Shown: piece by piece, positions 52,024 through 61,694 of the stretch
Layout: the number at the start of each line of letters is the position of its first letter
Numbering within the stretch: the first letter of the stretch is position 1
Assembly: GCF_001262605.1 (NCBI RefSeq)
Contig: NZ_LGTC01000001.1
Coordinates: forward strand, 5,094,001 to 5,158,000
Length of the DNA: 64,000 nt
Origin: Pseudobacteroides cellulosolvens ATCC 35603 = DSM 2933
GTDB taxonomy: Bacteria; Bacillota; Clostridia; Acetivibrionales; DSM-2933
Direction of reading: 5' to 3'
Position numbers and translations under genes: made by a program
The notes under the pieces: generated by a model
What the model was told of the DNA's origin: nothing
Seen by the model: the letters and a program-made list of their open reading frames with translations, nothing else
The model's database searches: none

Positions 52024-53473
52024 TACCTAAAACTCTGATTTTATTGGCATAAGGATCGGCCGTTCCCTGAAGCTGACATTTTTCTTCCTTGAGGAGCTTA
52101 ATATATTCAACTATGTCTTTTGATATTCTTTCTCCCATACACACAACAGGAATTCCTGGAGGATAAGCCATTACCATTTCCCCGGCAATTTCGCCGACAG
52201 AATCTTCTAAAGCTACAACCTTTTTATCTGAATAAAAAGCATCTCTAGGGGACACTATCATTTGGGGATTGTGAGGAAGCATAGTCGCTGCCTTATATTC
52301 CCGCACCCCCTGCTTTATCGCTATATCTTCCAGTGCATTTACAAGAGTATCCATGTCTTCCTTTCTATGTCCAATACTCACGATACATAATATATTGTAA
52401 AGGTCAGACATTTCAACTTGAATTTTGTATTCTTTCCTAAGCTTTTTTTCAATCTGGTATCCGGTCAATCCAAGCCCCATTACATTAATACCAAGCTTGG
52501 TCTCATCAAAGTCAAAACATCCAGGTGTTCCAACGAGGTCTTTTCCAAATGCGTATAATCCATCAATACTATTTATTTCATCCCTTGCCCACCTTGCCAA
52601 TTGCAGGGCATCATCCAACAACTCACTTCCATTTGTAGCTAGCTGCTTTCTCGCAATATCCAAAGAAGACATAAGGACATATGATGAACTGGTAGTGTGA
52701 GTAAGATTCAGTATTTGCTTGACCCTGCCCGGTGCAATTAAATTGCTCCTCAATAGCAAAACGGAGCTCTGGGTCATTGAACCTCCTGTTTTATGCATGC
52801 TGGCAGCACTCATATCCGCACCAACTTCCATAGCAGTCAGCGGAAAATCATTGTGAAAAGACATATGTGCTCCATGGGCTTCATCTGCAATTACTGCCAT
52901 ACCATGTCTATGAGCTATTCTTGTTATTGATTTCATATCGGAAGCCACACCATAATAGGTTGGATTTATTATAAAAACAGCTTTGGCATCGGGATTATCT
53001 TTTATGGCTTTTTTCAAGCTTTCTTCGGTTATTCCCATTGCAATACCTAATCTCTCATTTATTTCAGGCTGTATGTATACAGGCATAGCCCCGCTTAGAA
53101 TTACTCCTCCAATAGTTGATTTATGTGCATTTCTCGGCAATATAATCTTGTCACCGGGTTCACAGGCACTCATAATCATTGCTTGAACCCCTGCAGTTGT
53201 TCCATTGACAAGAAAATACCCATATTGTGCCCCAAACGCATTAGCTATTAGCCTTTCTGCCTCATATATCACTCCTGTAGGGTTGTTGGCAAAATCAAGC
53301 TCCTCCATTCCATTTGCATCCATTTGAAGAACGTGTTCGCCGACAAAGTCGCAAAATTCCTTTATGCCCCGGCCCTGCTTATGTCCCGGCACATGGAATT
53401 GTACAACATTATCCTGTATATACTTTTTTACCGCATCAAATAGTGGTGTTCTATCCTGGTTCAGACCTACCAA
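52016..53473 (-). CDS. speA: Orn/Lys/Arg decarboxylase (PLP-dependent, group III)
   Basis: A 485-residue PLP enzyme of the Firmicute arginine/lysine/ornithine decarboxylase type. The PLP-binding lysine is K228 in SMHKTGGSMTQSS, with D197 in IADEAHGAH and the opening VVQFHVPGHKQG. Substrate (arginine for spermidine synthesis, or lysine) cannot be told apart by eye; the symbol is tentative. The start is a TTG at 53473 preceded by GGGGGGATGAGG; the ATG at 53480 is out of frame. The gene's 3' end is built from repeat copy F, so its final residues (GKE) come from the repeat. Confidence 0.85.
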   Translation of the reverse strand: MVGLNQDRTPLFDAVKKYIQDNVVQFHVPGHKQGRGIKEFCDFVGEHVLQMDANGMEELDFANNPTGVIYEAERLIANAFGAQYGYFLVNGTTAGVQAMIMSACEPGDKIILPRNAHKSTIGGVILSGAMPVYIQPEINERLGIAMGITEESLKKAIKDNPDAKAVFIINPTYYGVASDMKSITRIAHRHGMAVIADEAHGAHMSFHNDFPLTAMEVGADMSAASMHKTGGSMTQSSVLLLRSNLIAPGRVKQILNLTHTTSSSYVLMSSLDIARKQLATNGSELLDDALQLARWARDEINSIDGLYAFGKDLVGTPGCFDFDETKLGINVMGLGLTGYQIEKKLRKEYKIQVEMSDLYNILCIVSIGHRKEDMDTLVNALEDIAIKQGVREYKAATMLPHNPQMIVSPRDAFYSDKKVVALEDSVGEIAGEMVMAYPPGIPVVCMGERISKDIVEYIKLLKEEKCQLQGTADPYANKIRVLGKE

Positions 53474-53689
53474 ACCTCATCCCCCCAAAACAGGCATAAA
53501 GTCTTCTTATACATAACGACAAACAATATGCCTTTATCAACAACGGTTATAGTGAAAAAATTTGATAAGTTTACGATATCAGTCACTCTTAGTATTAAAA
53601 TTTGTTTTTTATGTAGGCTTCTCAAAGACATAAAATGTATGTAATCAGCTTCTTTTCACATAATTATATTCACCTGTAACCGTAGTTAA

Positions 53690-53787
53690 AGCATGAATGA
53701 AAATTACTTCCCCTTTCTATGCAAGTGTTGACGAGTTAAGACAACACAGGAACCAAATTGATAGTGGAAGTTACTTTTATCATGACT
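53690..53787. repeat. Palindromic repeat family, copy G (reverse orientation)
   Basis: Ends AGCATGAaTGAAAATTACTTCC and GGAAGTtACTTTTaTCATG; inner palindrome GTGTTG-ACGAGTTAAGA-CAACAC, i.e. the reverse complement order of copies C, E and F. It lies in the 53474-53968 gap between the divergently placed ends of speA and the protease; the remainder of that gap holds the protease terminator only. Confidence 0.8.
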
Positions 53788-53867
53788 AAATATGATATTT
53801 CCTGTATTAATATATTAAAAATAAATTATGATGGCTACATATTGTAAAAATTTTCTGTAAATTAAAA

Positions 53868-53905
53868 AGTGATTTTACTTATGGACCAAATCCAGTAAAA
53901 TCACT
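53868..53905 (-). terminator. Terminator after the dockerin protease
   Basis: A perfect 12-bp stem AGTGATTTTACT/AGTAAAATCACT; on the minus strand it is followed by TTTTTAATTT. It lies about 65 bases past the stop codon at 53969. Confidence 0.85.
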
Positions 53906-53968
53906 CTTAAACAATATTAAAGGGACTAAATTTATAAATTAAGATAAATTAAGTAAAATTATATTTAT

Positions 53969-56146
53969 TTAATTATTACCTGATAAGTAAAACGGAGCTA
54001 TCTGGGGATAATTGCTTGAGGTAGCATTAAAATGTTTTGCAATAATTATTACATCAGTAATGTTTATAACACCGTCGGAATTCACATCATAAACTGAAGC
54101 ATAATTCTGATCGGCTTTTGTAGTGTTAAATACCTTTGCCATTAAAAGCAAATCTGCCATATTTACAATACTATCCTGGACACCATTTGCAGGAAAATCC
54201 CCTGCCCATAGTAATACCGGAGCTTGTTGCGTACCTATTGACAAATCACCATTTATCAAAACATTTTCAATCTGTATTTCCAAAAATCCCTGCTTGGTTA
54301 TTTTAATTAAGTACGTTCCTGCCGCAGGAATACTAATGTTAAAGTAACCATTACTATCTGTCATAGCATAACCGATATTTGTACCGATCAGCTCAACCTT
54401 GAATCCTGCCTTTACTATGGGTGCCGCATCAGGTGAATATGTAAAATCCGGTGCTATATACCCTGATAGTTTGAAAGTTTTAACTTGCGTAGGCGTAGGA
54501 GTTATAGTTGGCTTTAATGTTGGAGTATATGTAGGTTTTGGTGTTACCGTTGGAGTAAACGTTGGTTTTAAGGTTGCTGTTGGTGTAGATGTCGGTTTTG
54601 GTGTAATGGCATCTGATGTGCTGCTGAAGACAAAAGTCATATTGTCTCCTATAGCACTTACATTTGAAATATTAAAGCCGGAACTGGTTCCATTCCACCA
54701 TTTTGAGTTCGGTGTTGTAACATCGTTAAACTTGTCCTTATAACCTGCTCGGAAAAAATCACCTGTATCACCAGTGTTAACGTTCTTTTCCATATCAAAC
54801 TTTCCATCTGCCTGTTCTATTGATGTTATATAATGCTTTGTAGCAGTCATATCCTGATAATTATTGTTTCCCTTCCTGTCAATATGCCAGATAATCAGTC
54901 CTTCTCCGGGAAAAGTTGCCCAGTCACCTTTTTTCCGAATGTTTTCTACTATGAACATCTCATTATTGTTTTTAGTGTTTATGTATCCCAGTACATCCCT
55001 TGTCCCTGCAGGAACCGTCACAACTGACCCATCAGGAAGTCCGTTTAACCATTTAATATTGTAAAATTTACTTACAACGCATCTGCCATAAGGATTTACA
55101 AAGTTATTAAACTTGCCTATAACCTTGGAATCATTGTCGTAATCATAATAATCCGGCCATTTCAATATCATATGCTCACACTCATGATTTATGGTAGAGG
55201 TTTGGGGTTTGGATCCGATGTTTGAGAACTGATGGCTGTTAATTCTTACACCATTTTTAAAAACATAGCTAAACCCTCCTGAATGAGGCCAAAGCCCATT
55301 GGCCCAACCTGCATCAGGCGTTCCTGCATAAAGCAAAGTAAATGCCATTATTGATTTATCTGCATTCAAAGAAAGACCATCAGTAGTGAAATTTTGATTT
55401 GCATTAAGCCATGCACAAACTTCCTTCATAAGTTCAGTGGATCCGGCATATCCTGTGCCACTGTCATAATGGCCCTTTTCATACTTTGCTGTGTAAAACC
55501 CTATAAATTTATTGGTGAACTCCAATTTCTGTCCAGATATATTGTAAAAGTGATCGTACACAGAACCGGCACCAGCTTTGTTAAATAATTGCTCTATCAC
55601 ATTAGTCGCAACAGCACTCTTTACATCAGGAAAGTCAACCAGGACTACCAATCCGCTAACCTTTGAGGGTGTTGCAGTAGCTATTACAGGAACTCCTGAC
55701 GGCAGAGGTGTTGGAGATGCTGCCAGCATTTCTTCCTCCAATGGTGCATTTAGCTGAATTTCACTACGCTTTTCCTTTACATGTTTTAATACAATATTTT
55801 TATCTTCATATATACCTTTATTGATTCCAATTGATTTAGCTTCATCTTCACTTAAAGCTTTACCATTATAAACTTTGTTTGTTGCTTCTAGCTTTCCACT
55901 GCTGTCAAGTTTCGCATAACATATGCTACCCTTTTTATTTCTCACCAAAGTGTAGCCGTCCTCACTTTCTACCCGTTGATAATATTCATCGCCAAAAACC
56001 TTAACTGCCACTCTGGTTCCATCAGGTTGCTTAAACTGGAATTTCTCACCGCTCATGGGATGTGCGGACAAAGATATGCTTAAAAGAAACATTATGACCG
56101 ATGCACCCATGATGCTTAAAAAGAGCTTAAAAATTTGGTTTCTCAT
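53969..56146 (-). CDS. M6 family metalloprotease with type I dockerin
   Basis: A 725-residue secreted zinc protease. N-terminal signal peptide (about 1-30), then an M6 (immune inhibitor A-like) domain with the zinc motif HECEH (H321-E322...H325) and LKWPD (D332). It continues with a TPKPTxTPT linker (about 510-560), a carboxypeptidase regulatory/CnaB-like domain (GYIAPDFTYSPDAAPIVKAG, then NGYFNISIPAAGTYLIKI) and a C-terminal dockerin (about 650-715). The second dockerin calcium loop is canonical (DVNSDGVINITDVIIIAKHF); the first is atypical (GDFPANGVQDSIVNMADLLLMAKVF). A dockerin predicts attachment to a cohesin scaffoldin, making this a probable cellulosome-bound protease. Confidence 0.9.
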   Translation of the reverse strand: MRNQIFKLFLSIMGASVIMFLLSISLSAHPMSGEKFQFKQPDGTRVAVKVFGDEYYQRVESEDGYTLVRNKKGSICYAKLDSSGKLEATNKVYNGKALSEDEAKSIGINKGIYEDKNIVLKHVKEKRSEIQLNAPLEEEMLAASPTPLPSGVPVIATATPSKVSGLVVLVDFPDVKSAVATNVIEQLFNKAGAGSVYDHFYNISGQKLEFTNKFIGFYTAKYEKGHYDSGTGYAGSTELMKEVCAWLNANQNFTTDGLSLNADKSIMAFTLLYAGTPDAGWANGLWPHSGGFSYVFKNGVRINSHQFSNIGSKPQTSTINHECEHMILKWPDYYDYDNDSKVIGKFNNFVNPYGRCVVSKFYNIKWLNGLPDGSVVTVPAGTRDVLGYINTKNNNEMFIVENIRKKGDWATFPGEGLIIWHIDRKGNNNYQDMTATKHYITSIEQADGKFDMEKNVNTGDTGDFFRAGYKDKFNDVTTPNSKWWNGTSSGFNISNVSAIGDNMTFVFSSTSDAITPKPTSTPTATLKPTFTPTVTPKPTYTPTLKPTITPTPTQVKTFKLSGYIAPDFTYSPDAAPIVKAGFKVELIGTNIGYAMTDSNGYFNISIPAAGTYLIKITKQGFLEIQIENVLINGDLSIGTQQAPVLLWAGDFPANGVQDSIVNMADLLLMAKVFNTTKADQNYASVYDVNSDGVINITDVIIIAKHFNATSSNYPQIAPFYLSGNN

Positions 56147-56405
56147 AAAATTCCCCTACAGATAAAAACTTTATTATAAGCTATTAATCAACATCAACAA
56201 TAAGATTAACAACTTTTAATTCACTATATAGAAATTTAAAATAACATTAGAAAACTTTTCTATAATAATATTATTACATATTTCTGCCAAGATTTCAGTA
56301 TAATAAATAAAAGTTTTACTATTAATAATAAAATAACATAATGCCAATACTAAAAATGTTGAATATACTTTTAATTCAATTATCTAGAAAGGAACGATAA
56401 ACAAT

Positions 56406-56627
56406 ATGAAAAACCTATCTACAAAAGAACTGGCCTATATTAACGACATGCTTTCCTGGGAGCTATTAACCGCTAAAAAATGCTATCAATATGCCAACCA
56501 GGAAACTAACCCGGTATACAGGCAACTGTTTTTTGATACCTCAAGAATATCCCAGCAAAACTACACTAATCTGCTTGAATTTATTGGGCAGGCAAATAAC
56601 TCACAAGGAGGTCAGGCTAAACAATGA
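56406..56627 (+). CDS. Small CotF-like spore coat protein
   Basis: A 73-residue helical protein, MKNLSTKELAYINDMLSWELLTAKKCYQYANQE..., of the CotF/ferritin-like type, which are short coat or coat-associated proteins in clostridia. It overlaps the next gene by four bases (ATGA), so they are coupled. Such pairs are commonly expressed late in sporulation; no SigK or SigG promoter was confirmed here. Confidence 0.6.
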   Translation: MKNLSTKELAYINDMLSWELLTAKKCYQYANQETNPVYRQLFFDTSRISQQNYTNLLEFIGQANNSQGGQAKQ

Positions 56628-56986
56628 TAAACGAATCTGTAGTAACATCAAAATCAGGAGTGCAGAAAATCGGTAAGCCTGTTTCAAATGAACTTCCAAA
56701 GGTTAAGGATGCTAATGTAAACCTTAGAGACAGATTAAACGATATACTGCTAACAACAAAGCACAATCTCATAAGTTACCAGATAGCTATAAATGAGCTT
56801 ATTAATGAGGAATTAAGACAATGTGCCATTGACAACCGAAATAGGAATCAGGACATACACAACAGAGTTTTCACAGAATTATTCAACCTTGGTGAATATC
56901 AAGCGGATCTTGCTACTCCACCGCAGGTTACCGATACCTTTGAGGTTTTCACCAATTACAAAACCCAATTACCATACAAGCAGTGA
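56624..56986 (+). CDS. CotF-like spore coat protein
   Basis: A 120-residue protein with a disordered N-terminal part and a helical CotF-like core (LNDILLTTKHNLISYQIAINELINEELRQCAIDNRNRNQDIHNRVFTELFNLGEY). The start overlaps the previous gene by four bases, and AAGGAGG lies before it inside that gene. A terminator follows at 57005. By family it would be part of the spore coat. Confidence 0.65.
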   Translation: MINESVVTSKSGVQKIGKPVSNELPKVKDANVNLRDRLNDILLTTKHNLISYQIAINELINEELRQCAIDNRNRNQDIHNRVFTELFNLGEYQADLATPPQVTDTFEVFTNYKTQLPYKQ

Positions 56987-57004
56987 TATTACATTAAAAA
57001 CAAG

Positions 57005-57050
57005 GGAGAGCTGCAAGCTGCTTATAAACCAGGGAGCAGCCTCTTTTTTT
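57005..57050 (+). terminator. Terminator after the CotF-like pair
   Basis: GAG-a-GCTGC pairs with GCAGC-CTC, followed by TTTTTTT. It begins about 18 bases past the stop codon. The following gap to 57284 (about 300 bp in all) has no other visible gene. Confidence 0.75.
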
Positions 57051-57283
57051 AGATTAAATTTATAATATCATTATCGCATTATTTTAGCTGAAATAGCCAA
57101 TTTTGTACATTTTAATACATTTCATTACATTGACATTGAGATAAACACTATGGTATTTTTAGAAAGTCGTAATGCTAGTTTTTTCTTTATTTCCATTAAA
57201 TCGACATTTTTTCAATAACAATATTGAGCCTTTAATATTATTAAAAGCAATTCTACAATAATTACTTAGTCAGGAGACACTAA

Positions 57284-58309
57284 ATGTTTAAACTTTTGAA
57301 GTATTCAATGCTTTATACAGTTACACTCTGTTTGCTTTTTACCATCCTAAGCGGTACAGGTCATACCGAATCCTTTTTTTGCAAGGTATTTCTTAATAAG
57401 AAAGAACTCACAAATATACAGCCAATAAACGTAAACGGTAGAATAATGGTACCTATACGTAAAATACTTGAATATATTGACGCTGATTTCGAATGGATAC
57501 CGGACAAAAGAATGGTGAAAATTAACAAAGACAAAAATAATATTGATTTGATAATCAATACACCTTTCTGCTGGGTCAATGGAAAAAGCGTTAACATGGA
57601 TGTTCCGGCTCTAATAAAGCAGGGAAGAACCTATGTGCCCATTAGATTTCTTGCAGAATCTTTAGATATGGATGTCCACTGGGACCAATCTATTAATGCA
57701 GCTATGATAAGCACGGAAGCACCTGCTTATTTAGTATCTGTTGACAAGACTGACTCAGAAAAAAAACAAGTATCTACACCTACTTCTACTCCTACTCCCA
57801 CTCCTATTTCTACTTCTATTTCTACTCCGTTACCTACACCAAGTTCACAAAATATAACAACTGATGTACCTTCACAAACACCGACAACCGAACCTTCTAG
57901 CAATTATCAAAATGGAAATAATCTGCCTACCCCTTCACCAGCATCCCCAACTCTTACAGACGAAATCACCAACCACCCTACAAATATGGTTGAAGATATA
58001 AAATTGATTATAGATGGTGAAGAACTTGATTATAAGTTTATAGGCTGTCAGCTTATAGAAGAGGAAGGCATATTGTATGCAGACAATCTTCTTGCAAAAT
58101 TGGTCCTTAGGGTATATAACGAATATGACTCCATATCAAATGGTTATCAGCTTAGATATTTTAGTGACGACGAGAATGAAGGAAGTTACACTGTCCTAAA
58201 TACCAAACCTGCAGATAAAAATAGGGTGCCTATACTTGATGTGTGTAAAGAATTGAATTTACAGTATGAATATAAGGATCACGTACTTTATTTAACCTAT
58301 ACTATATAA
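57284..58309 (+). CDS. Secreted stalk-domain protein with Pro/Thr/Ser linker
   Basis: A 341-residue exported protein. Signal peptide about 1-28; stalk (copper amine oxidase N-like) domain about 34-140 with NGRIMVPIRKILEYI and QGRTYVPIRFLAESLDMDVHWD. A long low-complexity linker (STPTSTPTPTPISTSISTPL...) runs to about residue 235. The last ~100 residues form a second domain with IKLIIDGEELDY and PILDVCKELNLQYEYKDHVLYL, resembling another half-stalk domain. Function unknown; the linker type is typical of cellulosome-forming clostridia. No dockerin. Confidence 0.75.
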   Translation: MFKLLKYSMLYTVTLCLLFTILSGTGHTESFFCKVFLNKKELTNIQPINVNGRIMVPIRKILEYIDADFEWIPDKRMVKINKDKNNIDLIINTPFCWVNGKSVNMDVPALIKQGRTYVPIRFLAESLDMDVHWDQSINAAMISTEAPAYLVSVDKTDSEKKQVSTPTSTPTPTPISTSISTPLPTPSSQNITTDVPSQTPTTEPSSNYQNGNNLPTPSPASPTLTDEITNHPTNMVEDIKLIIDGEELDYKFIGCQLIEEEGILYADNLLAKLVLRVYNEYDSISNGYQLRYFSDDENEGSYTVLNTKPADKNRVPILDVCKELNLQYEYKDHVLYLTYTI

Positions 58310-58392
58310 AAAGTGGTATTAAGTAACAATAAACTTTATTCGATAAATTTATATATAATAATTTAATTTATAATACATATGGCGGTGCTTAT

Positions 58393-59364
58393 ATGAAAAT
58401 TGAACAAATAAGAGAACTTGCTTTAAAGATAAAGCAAAATGTTAGCAGGGTTATTGTTGGAAAAGATGAGATAATCGACCTCTCATTAATCGCTTTGATT
58501 ACATCCGGGCACATACTTTTAGAAGATGTTCCCGGTATGGGAAAGACTATACTTGCAAAGACTCTTGCCAGATCTTTAAACTGTTCCTTCAAAAGAATCC
58601 AATTTACCCCCGATTTGCTGCCCTCCGACTTAACCGGTATAAATTATTATAATCAAAAAAGCTGTGAATTCCAGTTCCGTCCTGGCCCGGTTTTTTCGAA
58701 TATTCTTCTGGCTGATGAAATTAACAGGGCTACACCAAGAACTCAATCGAGCCTTTTGGAATGTATGGAGGAAAGGCAGGTTACAATAGACGGAGAGACT
58801 AGAGAACTTGGCAGAGCATTTTTGGTCATAGCAACCCAAAACCCTGTTGAGACGCAGGGAACATTTCCTTTACCTGAAGCACAGCTGGACAGATTCCTGT
58901 TTAAAATTTCAATGGGCTACCCGACAAATGATGAGGGAATTGAGATTTTAAAACGTTTTATTGTAAATAATCCAATAGAGGATATTAAACCTGTTGCATC
59001 CTCTGATGACATTATGGATGCACAAAGTGCCTACAGCAGTGTACATGCAAGCGATGATATTTTAAAATATATTCTTGATATCATAGAAAAGACTCGAAAC
59101 CATCCTGATATTATTCTTGGCGCAAGTCCCAGAGCAAGCCAGGCTCTTCTAAAAGCTTGTCAGGTTCATGCAATACTAAAAGGCCGTAGTTTTATAATTC
59201 CTGATGACGTAAAATACCTTGTGAAGCCTGTACTTTGTCATAGGCTAATATTGAAAAGCTCCATTTTAGGAAGAAGCACAGGCAGCCAGAGTAATGTTCT
59301 GGATCAAATAATATCAGATACTACAGTGCCGTCAGAGGAAAAGTTATCGAAAGGATTCAGATAA
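58393..59364 (+). CDS. MoxR family AAA+ ATPase
   Basis: A 323-residue AAA+ ATPase of the MoxR class. Walker A is GMGKT (48-52) in EDVPGMGKTILAKTL, Walker B is ILLADEINRATPRTQSSLLECM, and the sensor and C-terminal lid are present (GASPRASQALLKACQVHAILKGR). MoxR proteins act as chaperone-like ATPases, usually with a DUF58 partner and often a transglutaminase-type membrane protein. It is 3 bases before the DUF58 gene. Confidence 0.9.
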   Translation: MKIEQIRELALKIKQNVSRVIVGKDEIIDLSLIALITSGHILLEDVPGMGKTILAKTLARSLNCSFKRIQFTPDLLPSDLTGINYYNQKSCEFQFRPGPVFSNILLADEINRATPRTQSSLLECMEERQVTIDGETRELGRAFLVIATQNPVETQGTFPLPEAQLDRFLFKISMGYPTNDEGIEILKRFIVNNPIEDIKPVASSDDIMDAQSAYSSVHASDDILKYILDIIEKTRNHPDIILGASPRASQALLKACQVHAILKGRSFIIPDDVKYLVKPVLCHRLILKSSILGRSTGSQSNVLDQIISDTTVPSEEKLSKGFR

Positions 59365-59367
59365 TTT

Positions 59368-60435
59368 ATGAGTGCCGGTTTGTTGATCATATCAACATTG
59401 ATTATAGTTTATATTCAGGCAGCTATTTATAAACGCTGGGGACTTAAGGGCGTTACATACTCAAGGTCATTTGGCTCCTCCAACGTCTTTGAAGGTGAGG
59501 ATGTTCAGATGATTGAAATAATATCCAACCATAAACTAATTCCAATTCTCTGGCTTCAATTGGAGTCGGAAATCGACCCTCACCTCCAGTTCCAAAAACA
59601 GGCCAATCTAGACATAAAGCACCAACATCACAGAAGCTTTTTCAGCATCATGCCTTTTACAAGAATAACCCGCAAGCATACTCTAAAGTGCAGTAAACGC
59701 GGCTTCTATTCACTAAAATCTGCAGTGCTATCATGCAATGATGCGTTTAATATTGTTCAAACCTATGAAGAATTGACTTTAGATGCAAGCATATTGGTAT
59801 ACCCCAAAATAATACCTATAGATAATATAAAACTGTCGTGCCACAGCTGGATGGGGGATACCGTTGTACGACGCTGGATTATTGACGACCCTTTTATGAT
59901 TTCAGGCATAAAGGATTACCAATATGGTGATTCCATGAACAGGATAGACTGGAAATCTACTGCCCGTACCGGCAGCATTAAGGTTTATAATAGGGACTAC
60001 ACATCAAATATGAAGATTATCATACTTCTGAATATTCAATCAAACGAAGACAGCTGGGACGATAATACCGATGTAGAACTTATGGAAAATGCAATATCTT
60101 ATTGTGCATCAATCGCCAGCTACATGATGTCAAAAAGCATTGAAACAGGTTTTTGCTGTAACTGCCATTCATCAGAGAACGAGAAAGCACCTGTACTTAT
60201 ACCTGCCGGCTGTAGTGCCGGTCATATAAACCTATTACTGGAATCAATGGCCATGATGCAGCTTAAAAGGTCAGTTATGTTTCAATCATTTATGGATAAT
60301 TTGCCTGATAATTTTATTAATAACGCTGATTTTTTAGTTGTAACCAATTATGTTGACGCACAGATTGAAAAAAGTATTCAAAGGATAAAAGATGTAGGCT
60401 GTGCTGTGGAAATACTCAGTTTGGAAGAAAAGTGA
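59368..60435 (+). CDS. DUF58 domain-containing protein
   Basis: A 355-residue protein: N-terminal hydrophobic segment (GLLIISTLIIVYIQAAIY), a beta-rich region with RGFYSLKSAVLSCNDAFN, then the DUF58 core (GIKDYQYGDSMNRIDWKSTARTGSIKVYNRDYT). DUF58 proteins accompany MoxR; the domain is a von Willebrand factor A-related fold. The usual transglutaminase-like third gene is not next to it; a 59-codon membrane ORF is. Confidence 0.9.
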   Translation: MSAGLLIISTLIIVYIQAAIYKRWGLKGVTYSRSFGSSNVFEGEDVQMIEIISNHKLIPILWLQLESEIDPHLQFQKQANLDIKHQHHRSFFSIMPFTRITRKHTLKCSKRGFYSLKSAVLSCNDAFNIVQTYEELTLDASILVYPKIIPIDNIKLSCHSWMGDTVVRRWIIDDPFMISGIKDYQYGDSMNRIDWKSTARTGSIKVYNRDYTSNMKIIILLNIQSNEDSWDDNTDVELMENAISYCASIASYMMSKSIETGFCCNCHSSENEKAPVLIPAGCSAGHINLLLESMAMMQLKRSVMFQSFMDNLPDNFINNADFLVVTNYVDAQIEKSIQRIKDVGCAVEILSLEEK

Positions 60436-60472
60436 TTATTAATCCTTTCAAACTATAAGGGAGGAATCGAAC

Positions 60473-60652
60473 TTGGAAACGTATAATGCTTATATAATAT
60501 ATTTAGTGGTATCTTTATTACTATTTTTTATAGGCAAAAAGAAAAGTATTCGGAAATTAAAATTGTGTGGTATTATTGCTACAACTTTTTTGGCAAGTAT
60601 ACCTGTACTAGCATTTATTGCAGGCATTATAGATGGAGTTAGGGGAAGATAA
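60473..60652 (+). CDS. Small membrane protein, 59 codons
   Basis: A short ORF starting with TTG, preceded by AAGGGAGGAATCGAAC, encoding METYNAYIIYLVVSLLLFFIGKKK...GVRGR. Two hydrophobic segments (IIYLVVSLLLFFIG and GIIATTFLASIPVLAFIAGII) are separated by a basic stretch (KKKSIRKLKL). It lies 37 bases after the DUF58 gene on the same strand. The strong ribosome site and the clean reading frame support it; no family is recognised. Confidence 0.6.
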   Translation: METYNAYIIYLVVSLLLFFIGKKKSIRKLKLCGIIATTFLASIPVLAFIAGIIDGVRGR

Positions 60653-60694
60653 ATATAGAATTCCCTATAATATTTATTCTACGATACAAATTTC

Positions 60695-61693
60695 TTAATC
60701 AATCCAGCTCCCTCGTGGCGGATCACCTGATACCCATTTTGCAGTACCGGGCTTCCAACTGTATACACAAGCATTTAATTGTCCAATACCTTCTTTTGTC
60801 ATGGTGACAGTTCCGCCGGCATCAATAATTTTATCACCGTCTAAGAGGGGACCTGTGACAAGTAATTTATCTATTGTCCAATCCTGTTCAACTCTCCAAT
60901 AAGTACTGCCTGTCCTTGTTTCTGTTGTGGTTTCCAATGTGACAGGATCTGTTACCGTAACTGTGTACCTATACTGCCTTATATCCGAATCATACTGGGT
61001 TGTTGTTTTATTTCCATCAACATAAACCCTGACATTCTGGGGAAGATTCCGCCACTCGCATGACGGAGGGTCAAATTTTATTTTTCCTATTGGAGCCGCT
61101 GACGGTTTAGGTTTAAGTGTAGGAGTGGGAGTTGGAGTAACTATCGGATTTTTTATACTCAGTTTAGGGATCACTTCTGTTTTATAATCAGGTTCATGGG
61201 CTCCAAGAGTTGCCCACCAACCCTTTTGGTATTTACACTCCCTTTTATATTTTATATAACCATCTTCTTTATTTGTAGCTTCTAACCTCTCAATCTCAAC
61301 CCATTCACCCCAATTATGATTATTGGCATCATATGTACTTAGAGGCATCTGATTGAATGTTATCATTGTTGCTACCTGTTCTGGCGGGCTGCCATCCTTA
61401 AATACCTTGTACCTTATCCACTCATCATGGCCTACATGTTGACATGTTGCATGCCACCATTTATAGAAACGAAGAACAATTTTATACGTACCATCTGTAT
61501 CATCATAATCCTTTAAGATTTTTTCCGATTTATCAATTTCACTTTCACCGCTTACCACATTTATTGATGGATCATCTATGTAATATCTATTATCAGAGTA
61601 ATCTATTATCATTTGAGCACAAACATATTGTGTCAAGTATACTACACATATTATTATTAAAATTATTTTTATTTTAAATTTTATCCTTTTCAA
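60695..61693 (-). CDS. Unrecognised secreted protein, cassette copy 1
   Basis: A 332-residue protein that starts with TTG at 61693, one base past the stop of the stalk-domain gene (SD GAGGAGGG lies in that gene's last codons). Residues 1-27 are a signal peptide or anchor. Residues about 30-180 hold an unfamiliar domain with KWWHATCQHVGHDEWIRYKV and WGEWVEIERLEATN, then a VTPTPTPTLKPKPSAAP linker, then a C-terminal domain (FDPPSCEWRNLPQNVRVYVDG, RTGSTYWRVEQDWTID, YSWKPGTAKWVSGDPPRGSW). From about residue 152 to the end it is almost identical to the gene at 62915. Function unknown. Confidence 0.7.
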   Translation of the reverse strand: MKRIKFKIKIILIIICVVYLTQYVCAQMIIDYSDNRYYIDDPSINVVSGESEIDKSEKILKDYDDTDGTYKIVLRFYKWWHATCQHVGHDEWIRYKVFKDGSPPEQVATMITFNQMPLSTYDANNHNWGEWVEIERLEATNKEDGYIKYKRECKYQKGWWATLGAHEPDYKTEVIPKLSIKNPIVTPTPTPTLKPKPSAAPIGKIKFDPPSCEWRNLPQNVRVYVDGNKTTTQYDSDIRQYRYTVTVTDPVTLETTTETRTGSTYWRVEQDWTIDKLLVTGPLLDGDKIIDAGGTVTMTKEGIGQLNACVYSWKPGTAKWVSGDPPRGSWID

Positions 61694-61694
61694 A

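Noticed and set aside
57740..57930. Low-complexity CTAC/CTCC-type repeat as a satellite
   Set aside because: It encodes the Pro/Thr/Ser linker of the stalk-domain protein and is in frame throughout.
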